Positions 24,038 through 30,835 of a stretch of DNA of 30,835 nt are shown here, piece by piece; within the stretch, counting starts at the first letter, position 1; the number at the start of each line of letters is the position of its first letter. A program made the position numbers and the translations under genes. The DNA comes from JAVBOW01 sp031550615 (GTDB lineage: Bacteria; Bacteroidota; Bacteroidia; Bacteroidales; Rikenellaceae). The DNA is taken from positions 1 to 30,835 of the forward strand of contig JAVBOL010000030.1 of the NCBI GenBank assembly GCA_031550615.1, written 5' to 3'. The notes below the pieces were generated by a model. The model was not told where the DNA came from, did not search any database, and saw only the letters and a program-made list of their open reading frames with translations.

Positions 24038-25726
24038 ATGAATTATTGTTTTAATTGCGGATCTGAATTGGGCGAGGGCATGAATTTCTGCCCCGATTGC
24101 GGTGCCCTACTGGTCCAAACCGCGCCGGAGGAGTCGTTTGATGACAAAAAGCCGTCAAAATACGGAGTGCTGCTGACCAACCTCGCCGCCCTGGCCGAAA
24201 AATATTCCGTGCCGGGACGCGAGATCGCACGTCTGCTCGGGGACTATATCGGCAAATTGGAGCGCTCCTCGATCTGTTATACGCTCATCGATGCGTCCGA
24301 TTACCTTTACCGCAACCCCGATGTGGATAAGCGAGTTTCGCTTTCGCCCAGCGACCGGTGGCTTTCGCACGCCGATATACTTTCCGACCATTACCGTTTC
24401 GGCTGCACTAAAAAGCAACGTCCCGGCTACCTGTTCATAATCGGCGGCGGCGATGTCATTCCCATGCCCGGGGTGAGCCATTTTGTGGACGACGACGACC
24501 TGCCCGATAAGGATATAGAGACGGACATGCCCTATTCGTACCTCGAGGGAGCGCGGACGGAGCAGTTGCTCTCGTCTACCGAGCTGTTCAAAAAAGATAT
24601 CGTTTTCCATGTGGGGCGATTGCCCTTGGGGGCGGACTCCTCCCTGAAGGGCCTCGAAGGCTACCTGTCGCGCGCAGCTAAGGCGGCACGAAAAGGGGTT
24701 GAGGTAAGGCGCGCCTACGGCCAGACCGACATCAACTGGAAAGAGGTTTCATCCAGGGTGTCCTCCCCGCTGTCCGGCCTGTTCCCGAAAAGGGCGATGG
24801 AATCCGGTTCCGATTATTGCCACAAGGGGCTGTTTACCACCCCGTCGGTCGAGCTGTCCAACGTCGGCAGGGTATTCGAACGCGACGCCGACCTCTATTT
24901 TTTTAATATGCACGGTTCTAACGCACGCTCCACCAATTACTTCCTGGGCCAGTACGAGGACGGCGGGCCGTATGTGGGCGGAGTGTCCCCTTCACAGATA
25001 GCCTCCGCCTCGCAGGACAATATATTCGTGACCGAGGCTTGCTACGGCGCCAAATTCAACGGACTGGCGGCAGGTTCGTCGATGCTGCTCTCTGCGCTCG
25101 GCAACCGTACGCTATCTTACCTCGGATCGTCCAGGATAGCCTGGGGCATGATCGATGCGTCGCTCAGCCAATTCTCCGCGGCGCGCCTCAATAACGCCGA
25201 CGTTATATGCCACGCCTTTATCGACGCGCTGAAAGACGGGGTTACCGCGGGCGAGGCGCTCTACCTCTCACGCAAGGCCTGTTTCTCGGTAAATTCATCG
25301 CTGAGCCCCGTACAGGCGTCATCCATCGTCGAGTTCAACCTGTTCGGCGACCCTGCGCTCTTCGCCGCGTGGAAAGGCGGACGTAAATCCGGGTCCGGCG
25401 AACAGGTCGTAACGACCTCCCTCGCGCCGCAGGATGCGAAGCTGGGTTACTCGGTCGAGAAGGTCGGCGACGGATCGATGCTTTCCGGGGTGCGTGGACT
25501 GGTCGACGCCAATATCGCGCATATCCGCAGCGCGCTTGCCGTCTACACCGCCGAAAACTTCGGACTCGGGTCCGACTCGCTGCACAACGTCTCGCGGATA
25601 AAATACGATTCCGGCCAGCAGCAGTATGCATTTATGTATAACACCCGGCAAGGGGAGATCCACAAATTCTACCGGATCGAAACCGACCTGCAAGGCAATA
25701 TAACCTCTGTATTAATTTCAAAATAA
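24038..25726 (+). CDS. Zinc-ribbon, clan CD (C25/caspase-like) cysteine protease
   Basis: A 562-residue protein without a signal peptide. It opens with a zinc ribbon (Cys4, Cys7, Cys18, Cys21). A protease-like region follows (about 40-450): YLFIIGGGDVIPMP near 130-145, DLYFFNMHGS with candidate catalytic His292, NIFVTEACYGA with candidate nucleophile Cys335, and EFNLFGDPALFAAW near 430-443. His-Gly, then a hydrophobic strand ending in (D/E)-A-C, plus a late NLFGDP motif is the pattern of gingipain-type C25 peptidases and the wider caspase clan. Residues 480-562 form a separate alpha/beta tail with YSVEKVGDGSMLSGVRGL. C25 enzymes are normally secreted with long pro- and C-terminal regions; this one appears cytoplasmic. 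It is the first gene of the zinc-ribbon cluster, with 7 bp to the next gene. Confidence 0.72.
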   Translation: MNYCFNCGSELGEGMNFCPDCGALLVQTAPEESFDDKKPSKYGVLLTNLAALAEKYSVPGREIARLLGDYIGKLERSSICYTLIDASDYLYRNPDVDKRVSLSPSDRWLSHADILSDHYRFGCTKKQRPGYLFIIGGGDVIPMPGVSHFVDDDDLPDKDIETDMPYSYLEGARTEQLLSSTELFKKDIVFHVGRLPLGADSSLKGLEGYLSRAAKAARKGVEVRRAYGQTDINWKEVSSRVSSPLSGLFPKRAMESGSDYCHKGLFTTPSVELSNVGRVFERDADLYFFNMHGSNARSTNYFLGQYEDGGPYVGGVSPSQIASASQDNIFVTEACYGAKFNGLAAGSSMLLSALGNRTLSYLGSSRIAWGMIDASLSQFSAARLNNADVICHAFIDALKDGVTAGEALYLSRKACFSVNSSLSPVQASSIVEFNLFGDPALFAAWKGGRKSGSGEQVVTTSLAPQDAKLGYSVEKVGDGSMLSGVRGLVDANIAHIRSALAVYTAENFGLGSDSLHNVSRIKYDSGQQQYAFMYNTRQGEIHKFYRIETDLQGNITSVLISK

Positions 25727-25733
25727 CGATATC

Positions 25734-27899
25734 ATGAAATGTAGCAAATGTAATTCGGAGATCAAGGACGGCGCTAAATTCTGCACCAGTTGCGGAGCCG
25801 CCGTCGAAACGCGCAAAAACGCGGCGGTGTGCCCCTCGTGCAGCGCCGAGGTCAGGTTGGACGCCAAATTCTGCACCACCTGCGGAAAACCGATGGCTCC
25901 AGCAAACGATTCGGCCAAAGAGTTCGAAGTCGTCAAACAACGCATATTCTGGAATATACAGCAGGGGGAGATCGCCCGCAAGATCAACGAATCGGAGTTC
26001 ATAAACTACGATTCCGCCCTGGGCATCATCATTAATGACGGCACAACGGCCTATGTGCGTTGCGACGGCAAGCAGATAGCCGAGATACACGGTGGATCGT
26101 ACGACTTCATCGACCCGGCTAAACTCAAAGAGATACTCGAAACCCGCGTCGGCGGGGTGGCCGGGGAGCTGCGCGGCGGTTTCCGCTTTCTTTCGAACCT
26201 GGTCCTTGGCCGCAGGGTGAAGGACCGGATCGAAAACCCGGCGCTTGCTCCCGAGCGGCAACCCTCCTTCGAGGCCCTGGTGTCGAGCATGCAGCGGGGA
26301 TCGCTGATGGCGCTCTCGCTGAAGCTGGATAAGGACTTCGAGATGGTATTCGGAGCCCCCTACGAGGATTCGGGCATCGAGCCGATGACGATCCGCACCA
26401 AACACCTCGACGTGCAGGTGGGGCTGCGCGCATTCTTCAGCATATCAGACTTCCAGGTCTTCTCGACGCACTACCTGAGCGACCGCAACAGCGTTTCGTC
26501 GCTCTACCTGGCCGGGCTGCTCACCCCGCTGGTCAGGGCCGCCATCCAGGAGGTTATGCAGGACTACGAGCCCGACGGGACCGTCCTGTCCGCTGAAATG
26601 GTCGAAAAGATCAAATCGCGCATCGTGGCCGCCGCCAGGGACACCATGCACGGGGTCACGCTCGAAAATATCGCCGAGATCACCCTGGCCAACGAAGACC
26701 TCGAACGCCTCCGCACGCTGAGCCGTGAGCTGTACCTCTCGGAGAAGGAGCTCGATTATTATATCCGCAGCAACGAATTCAAGAACCGCCTCTCCGCCCA
26801 GACCGGCGACCAGGCCGTCTACGAAGCCCAGAGCGAACACGACCTGCGCATACGCCTGGACGCTATAAACAAAGACAACCTGCTGCACGAGGAGGAGATG
26901 CTCAAATTCGTCGAACTGCTCAAACTCGACCAGCAGATACGCCAGGCGCACAACAACGAGCACCTGGAAGACCTCTACGCCGAGATAGAGAAAAGGGGTA
27001 TCCTGCGCAAGGAGGATATAGACGTGATAAAGAGCAATGTGGAGCAGAACGGCTACCAGCGCGGATTGGCCCTTGCCCTGATGCAGCAGCGCGGCCAGGC
27101 AGAAGTCGAATCGCTGGAGCTGGACCGCGTCCGCCAGGCGCGCCTGGGCAAGGCGGGTATAGACGTCGACGAGCAACGGCTGCGCGACCAGTACAGCGAC
27201 CAGGCCCGCCGCCAGAGCGCCCAGACCGACCTGGAGATCAAAGCAGCGGAAAGGCGCAGCAAACTCGAAACCATGGGCGAGCTTAACCGCATGCGCCAGG
27301 AGCGTGAGGACGCCGAGCACCGCCGCTCGGAGGAGAGCCTCGATAAGACCAGGCAGCACGACCTGCAGAAGGAGAAACTGCGCCTCGAGGAGCTCGACCT
27401 GAAATACAGCAAGGCCAAGGATATGACCCCCCAGCAGTTGATGGCCATCGCCGCCAACGAGAACCTCGACCCGGTTGCAGCGGCCAAATTCGCCGAGTCC
27501 TTCTCGGCAAGCATGAGCGTGGAGATGCAGACCAAATTCATGGAGGAGTTTAAAACCCTCTTCCAGGCCCGCAACGACGACAAAGACCGCGAGGTCGAGC
27601 GCATGGAGCGCATGAAGCGCGAGGAGGCCGACCGCATGGAGCGCATCCTGCAGGGCGTGATGCAGAACAACAGCGCCATGACCGGCCACCTGGTGCAGCA
27701 CAAGGACCAGCAGCAGGGCGAATACCGCGAACGCCTCGAAACCCAGGAGCGCCGCATGGACCAGGGCCAGGATCGCGCCATGGACTACATCACTCGCCAG
27801 CCCGCACCCAAAGGCGCGACCAAAAAGTGCGCGGCATGCAGCGCCGTGATAGCCGTGGACGAAAAATTCTGCTCCTCCTGCGGGGAGCCATGCCAATAA
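25734..27899 (+). CDS. SPFH/band-7-like coiled-coil protein with N- and C-terminal zinc ribbons
   Basis: A 721-residue cytoplasmic protein. Two tandem zinc ribbons open it (Cys3/6/17/20 and Cys33/36/47/50) and a third closes it (Cys699/702/713/716). Residues about 65-335 look like an SPFH domain: FWNIQQGEIARKIN, ALGIIINDGTTAYV, HLDVQVGLRAFFSISD, LTPLVRAAIQEVM, then HGVTLENIAEITL. A long charged helical region follows (about 340-690), rich in Glu, Arg and Gln (for example RMERMKREEADRMERIL), as expected for a coiled coil. No transmembrane segment is evident, although SPFH proteins commonly form membrane-bound rings or scaffolds. It is co-directional with the protease gene 7 bp upstream. The SPFH call rests on pattern, not on an alignment. 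Confidence 0.65.
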   Translation: MKCSKCNSEIKDGAKFCTSCGAAVETRKNAAVCPSCSAEVRLDAKFCTTCGKPMAPANDSAKEFEVVKQRIFWNIQQGEIARKINESEFINYDSALGIIINDGTTAYVRCDGKQIAEIHGGSYDFIDPAKLKEILETRVGGVAGELRGGFRFLSNLVLGRRVKDRIENPALAPERQPSFEALVSSMQRGSLMALSLKLDKDFEMVFGAPYEDSGIEPMTIRTKHLDVQVGLRAFFSISDFQVFSTHYLSDRNSVSSLYLAGLLTPLVRAAIQEVMQDYEPDGTVLSAEMVEKIKSRIVAAARDTMHGVTLENIAEITLANEDLERLRTLSRELYLSEKELDYYIRSNEFKNRLSAQTGDQAVYEAQSEHDLRIRLDAINKDNLLHEEEMLKFVELLKLDQQIRQAHNNEHLEDLYAEIEKRGILRKEDIDVIKSNVEQNGYQRGLALALMQQRGQAEVESLELDRVRQARLGKAGIDVDEQRLRDQYSDQARRQSAQTDLEIKAAERRSKLETMGELNRMRQEREDAEHRRSEESLDKTRQHDLQKEKLRLEELDLKYSKAKDMTPQQLMAIAANENLDPVAAAKFAESFSASMSVEMQTKFMEEFKTLFQARNDDKDREVERMERMKREEADRMERILQGVMQNNSAMTGHLVQHKDQQQGEYRERLETQERRMDQGQDRAMDYITRQPAPKGATKKCAACSAVIAVDEKFCSSCGEPCQ

Positions 27900-27913
27900 A
27901 CTCCGGGTGAACT

Positions 27914-28201
27914 ATGGACCGCAAAGAGGGAACGATACGTATAAGGACGCTGGCCGCGGGGTCGAAATCTGACGGGAACTACGCCTACCTGACGTGCGGC
28001 GACCCCGTGGCGGAGTACCACCTCTACCGCCGTGAGACATATCCGGTCGACGACCCTTACCTGATGCAATTCGACGGCTGCGAGGTGGCTGTCGAAGGCA
28101 CGGTGCAGGAGGGAGGCTGGATCGAGGTGGATAATATCACGCCGTTAAACGATTGTCGAACAGGGGATGACGATCCCGGAAACAGCATCGCCGAGCAATG
28201 A
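27914..28201 (+). CDS. Small hypothetical beta-rich protein
   Basis: A 95-residue protein I do not recognise. The middle (about 20-78) alternates short hydrophobic and polar runs: NYAYLTCGDP, AEYHLYRRE, YLMQFDGCEVAVEGTV, GGWIEVDNI. This suggests a small beta barrel, perhaps OB-like. The last 15 residues are acidic and probably disordered. It lacks the zinc ribbon of its neighbours and any signal peptide. It starts 14 bp after the SPFH-like gene and overlaps the next gene by ATGA (28198-28201), so it is translated as part of the cluster. Confidence 0.6.
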   Translation: MDRKEGTIRIRTLAAGSKSDGNYAYLTCGDPVAEYHLYRRETYPVDDPYLMQFDGCEVAVEGTVQEGGWIEVDNITPLNDCRTGDDDPGNSIAEQ

Positions 28202-29331
28202 AGCAGTGCCCATCCTGTAATGCACAACACACACTTTCCGCCCGCTTCTGCATGGAATGCGGAACGCCGCTGCCGGACAATCCAGGTCCGGCAGCCGGTG
28301 GTTTCGAACCGATGGTAGGCAATGACGCCATGGTCGCCGGCGACGTCATTGGCCGCCAGGAGGTCATTACGGCGCAGAATATCAATATCGTCCATAATTA
28401 CCGTCAACAGGACGCCCCCGTTGAGTATGTGCTCAAGGTCCGCACGGACGCCCCCTGCCGTATCCATATAGACGGCGAGTATAATTGCAATGCCGGGGAG
28501 GGGAAAACGGTGCGGTTGATCCTGCGGAAAGGCACATACATGCTGGAATTCATAAGCACCCAAACGCCCGAGGACAGGCACACCTGCGAATACAGGATCA
28601 GTGATCCCGAAGAATCGTTGGTACTCCCCCTGAAGGGTATATGGGAAAAAGAAAGGTTGATGCAGGAGCGGTATTATACGACCGAACCGGCCAAATTGAC
28701 CGAAGACGAGTGGTCCGAGGCGCTGTCATTCTTCCGCAGCAGGGCGCAGAAAGGCGACCCCGTCGCCCGGTATAAGCTGGGCCTGTGCCATGGACATGGC
28801 TACTGCGGCGTGCAGAAAAATGAAACGGAGGCTGTAAGATATTACAGTATGGCCGCACAGCAGGGATACGCCTGTGCCCAGTACGCCCTCGGCGTATGCT
28901 ATGCGTATGGCCGGGGAGTGGCGGCGGATTCGAAAGAGAGCGCGAAATGGTACCTCCAGGCGGCTGAAAACGGAAACATGGAAGCGCAGTGCGAGGTCGG
29001 GTGGAGTTATTATATAGGTTCGACGTATTTCCCGAAAGACAGGGATAAGGCCATCGAATGGCACAGTAAGGCCGCCGCGCAGGGATATGGAAAATCACAG
29101 GCCCACCTGGGAAGCATCTATTTTAGCGAGAAGAATTACAAAGAGGCGATCGGGTGGTTCCTGAAAGCCATTGAGCATGAGCCGGTTTCGGACTTCACAT
29201 ACACCGACCTGGGCCTTAGCTATATATATACGGGAAATAACAAAGAGGCCCAACGGTGGTTCGAGAGGGTGAAATCCCCGAGCTGGTATGTGAAAGGAAA
29301 GTTGGAAGACCTTAGGAAAAACAATAAATAA
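28198..29331 (+). CDS. Zinc-ribbon Sel1-repeat protein (first copy)
   Basis: A 377-residue protein. A zinc ribbon (Cys4, Cys7, Cys18, Cys21) is followed by a short conserved stretch at 40-60 with DAMVAGDVIGR and EVITAQ, shared at identical positions with the next gene. A small beta domain comes next (about 77-145, with CRIHIDGEYN, resembling PEGA-type modules). Sel1-like repeats fill about 175-370, with patterns such as GYACAQYALGVCYAYGRGV and SAKWYLQAAENGNMEAQ. Sel1 solenoids bind proteins and serve as adaptors. No signal peptide or membrane segment is seen. It is translationally coupled to the small upstream gene and lies 16 bp before its paralogue. The partner is unknown; the protease or SPFH protein are natural candidates. 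Confidence 0.8.
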   Translation: MKQCPSCNAQHTLSARFCMECGTPLPDNPGPAAGGFEPMVGNDAMVAGDVIGRQEVITAQNINIVHNYRQQDAPVEYVLKVRTDAPCRIHIDGEYNCNAGEGKTVRLILRKGTYMLEFISTQTPEDRHTCEYRISDPEESLVLPLKGIWEKERLMQERYYTTEPAKLTEDEWSEALSFFRSRAQKGDPVARYKLGLCHGHGYCGVQKNETEAVRYYSMAAQQGYACAQYALGVCYAYGRGVAADSKESAKWYLQAAENGNMEAQCEVGWSYYIGSTYFPKDRDKAIEWHSKAAAQGYGKSQAHLGSIYFSEKNYKEAIGWFLKAIEHEPVSDFTYTDLGLSYIYTGNNKEAQRWFERVKSPSWYVKGKLEDLRKNNK

Positions 29332-29347
29332 AGATCACTGCAACAAC

Positions 29348-30835
29348 ATGAAACAATGCCCCACATGTAACGCCAAACACGCCGCCGCCGCCCGCTTCTG
29401 CATGGAGTGCGGCACGCCGCTGCCCGATAAACCCGCCGCGCCCGCCGGCGACCACGGTATCACGATAGGGAGCGACGCGCTTGTCGCCGGTGACGTGATA
29501 GGCCGCAAAGAGGTCGTGACCGCGCAGAGCTATACGCAGAACGTATATTACCACGACAATAAATCCTCATCCCCGAGCGACTGCGTGCTTAAGGTTGTGC
29601 CCGACCTCTCGTGCAGGATATACGTCGACGGCGAATTCGTCCTCGACGCGCCGGAGGGTATGGTGACCAGGCTATCGTTGCGTCACGGCGAATACCTGAT
29701 GCGCTTTGTCGGAATGGACGATCCGCAAGACGTATTCTCGTGCGAACGCATGGTCAGCAAGCCGGAGGAGCTGATGAAGGTGTCCCTGAGCGGCGTGCGC
29801 CGGCAACGGTCGCTGCAACGTTACGACACGGCTGTGCAGTCGGAGCTGAACCCCAGGGAGTTGGCCGAGGCTGTGGCCTACTACCTCAGCAGGGCCGGTG
29901 AGGGCTACCCCGTGGCGCAGTACAAACTGGGTGAGTGTTACGAGGAGGGCTGCGGCGTGCCCAAGAGCGACGACGATGCATTCAAGTGGTACCTCGCCGC
30001 GGCGGAGCAGGGGAATGTCTCTGCCCAGACTGCTGTCGGCAGGTATTATTATTTTGGGGACAGCGTGGAGGAGGATAGGACCGAGGCCGCGAAATGGTAC
30101 CGTTTGGCGGCGGAGCAAGGGGATGTTGACGCGCAGTACATCCTTGGCGAGTGCTACAGCTCCGGCGACGGAGTGCCGAAAAGTGAATCCGAGGCGTTTA
30201 AATGGCACACGATGGCGGCGCTGCAGGGATGTAAAGAGGCCCAGAAAGCGGCCGGTGATTTCTATTACCGACATGATGATTATGCCAATGCGGTTGAGTG
30301 GTACCGCAAGTCGGCGGAGCAGGGATATGCCGATGCGCAGGACATTCTGGGTAACTGCTATTATTACGGCGACGGCGTGGAGCAGGATTACGCCCAAGCC
30401 GTAGAATGGTATCGTAAAGCGGCGGAGCAGGGATATGTTTGGGCGCAAAATACTCTCGGTAATTGCTCTTATTGTGGACATGGCGTACTTATGGACTATT
30501 TCGAGGCGGTCAAATGGTACCGCAAAGCCGCAGAACAGGGAAATGCCGAGGCGCAAAATAACCTCGGTAATTGTTATTATAATGGCCATGGAATAACGCA
30601 GGATTACGGCTGTGCGGCAAACTGGTACCGCAAAGCGGCAGATAAGGGTCATTCATGGGGACAACACAATCTGGCCCGTTGTTATTATGAGGGCAAAGGC
30701 GTGGCGCAGAATTATTCCGAGGCGGTCAAATGGTTCCGGAAAGCCGCCGCCCAGGGACTCGCCGATTCACAGGATTATCTGGGCGACTGCTATCGCTATG
30801 GCCGGGGAGTGGCGGAAGGTCACCTGCAGGCGGTG
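29348..30835 (+). CDS. Zinc-ribbon Sel1-repeat protein (second copy), cut by the window edge
   Basis: The frame is open for 496 codons from the ATG at 29348 to the last base, so the C-terminus is missing. Layout matches the preceding gene: zinc ribbon (Cys4, Cys7, Cys18, Cys21), the DALVAGDVIGR and EVVTAQ stretch at 40-60, a small beta domain with CRIYVDGEF (about 80-150), then Sel1 repeats from about residue 178. About nine repeats are visible, each near 36 residues with a core like WYRKAAEQGNAEAQNNLGNCYYNG. The fourth is shortened. The two genes are tandem duplicates that diverged mainly in repeat number. It is presumably cytoplasmic. The cluster may continue beyond the window. Confidence 0.82.
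   Translation, partial: MKQCPTCNAKHAAAARFCMECGTPLPDKPAAPAGDHGITIGSDALVAGDVIGRKEVVTAQSYTQNVYYHDNKSSSPSDCVLKVVPDLSCRIYVDGEFVLDAPEGMVTRLSLRHGEYLMRFVGMDDPQDVFSCERMVSKPEELMKVSLSGVRRQRSLQRYDTAVQSELNPRELAEAVAYYLSRAGEGYPVAQYKLGECYEEGCGVPKSDDDAFKWYLAAAEQGNVSAQTAVGRYYYFGDSVEEDRTEAAKWYRLAAEQGDVDAQYILGECYSSGDGVPKSESEAFKWHTMAALQGCKEAQKAAGDFYYRHDDYANAVEWYRKSAEQGYADAQDILGNCYYYGDGVEQDYAQAVEWYRKAAEQGYVWAQNTLGNCSYCGHGVLMDYFEAVKWYRKAAEQGNAEAQNNLGNCYYNGHGITQDYGCAANWYRKAADKGHSWGQHNLARCYYEGKGVAQNYSEAVKWFRKAAAQGLADSQDYLGDCYRYGRGVAEGHLQAV
29887..30835 (+). repeat. Tandem 108-bp Sel1-coding repeats
   Basis: DNA encoding the Sel1 units recurs with a 108-bp period. For example the GGATAT or GGAAAT codon pair that begins a unit falls at 30323, 30431 and 30539, each preceded by a near-identical run coding for WYRKAAEQ. 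Repeats in the right half are more alike and more AT-rich (TATTAT, AATTGC) than those on the left, which suggests more recent duplication. Confidence 0.7.

Noticed and set aside
26445..27896. 483-codon antisense open frame inside the SPFH-like gene
   Set aside because: It is a shadow of the biased coding strand. The plus-strand frame has three zinc ribbons and a domain structure.
1..30835. CRISPR arrays, insertion sequences, integrases or attachment sites
   Set aside because: No repeat-spacer pattern, transposase-like or integrase-like protein, or target-site duplication was recognised. The only tandem repeats are the Sel1-coding units.

Overview
The window looks like chromosomal DNA from a GC-rich member of the Bacteroidales, most likely Alistipes or another Rikenellaceae. 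The evidence is a hybrid two-component system (HTCS), Bacteroidetes-only families (DUF4293, DUF4199, Bacteroidetes-type omega subunit), near absence of Shine-Dalgarno sequences, and repeated perfect matches to the Bacteroidetes -7 promoter element TAnnTTTG. The genus is inferred from composition and gene content; no database was consulted.

Left part (1-9861) is housekeeping. A leftward operon runs grpE, dnaJ, mutL, a rhomboid protease and a membrane-anchored endonuclease/exonuclease/phosphatase-family protein, and ends at a bidirectional terminator (20-47). Divergent from it is a rightward operon bamD, rpoZ-like, coaBC, recN, ending at a strong terminator (9831-9861). A 19-bp perfect palindrome lies between the two divergent promoters.

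Centre (9862-22862). Directly after the recN terminator is a 108-nt self-contained small RNA with its own promoter, rod-like fold and terminator, which I interpret as a 6S-type RNA. It is followed by a three-gene unit: a protein-kinase-like protein, a von Willebrand A protein, and a protein whose N-terminus duplicates the kinase N-terminus and is fused to WG-type repeats. A leftward four-gene operon (YciO/YrdC-family protein, DUF4199, glycosyltransferase 2, DUF4293) is chained by 4-bp ATGA overlaps. The only intergenic stretch over 300 bases (15086-15437) holds the signal recognition particle 4.5S RNA on the minus strand and a divergent promoter for mltG. Then comes a small carbohydrate-sensing module: a 1462-residue HTCS regulator, a secreted protein with two TonB-C-like domains, and a GH105 unsaturated glycuronyl hydrolase.

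Right part (22863-30835) is the accessory region and the most novel. A WYL-domain regulator is transcribed away from a cluster of at least five genes, four of which start with a CxxC...CxxC zinc ribbon: a cytoplasmic caspase/gingipain-clan (C25-like) protease with visible His292 and Cys335, an SPFH/band-7-like long coiled-coil protein with zinc ribbons at both ends, a small beta-rich protein, and two paralogous Sel1-repeat proteins (the second runs off the right edge). An inverted repeat lies in the WYL/protease intergenic region on top of the candidate promoter. The combination of a WYL regulator, a clan CD protease, a membrane-scaffold-like protein and solenoid partners resembles the logic of a regulated stress or anti-phage system, but that function is inference.
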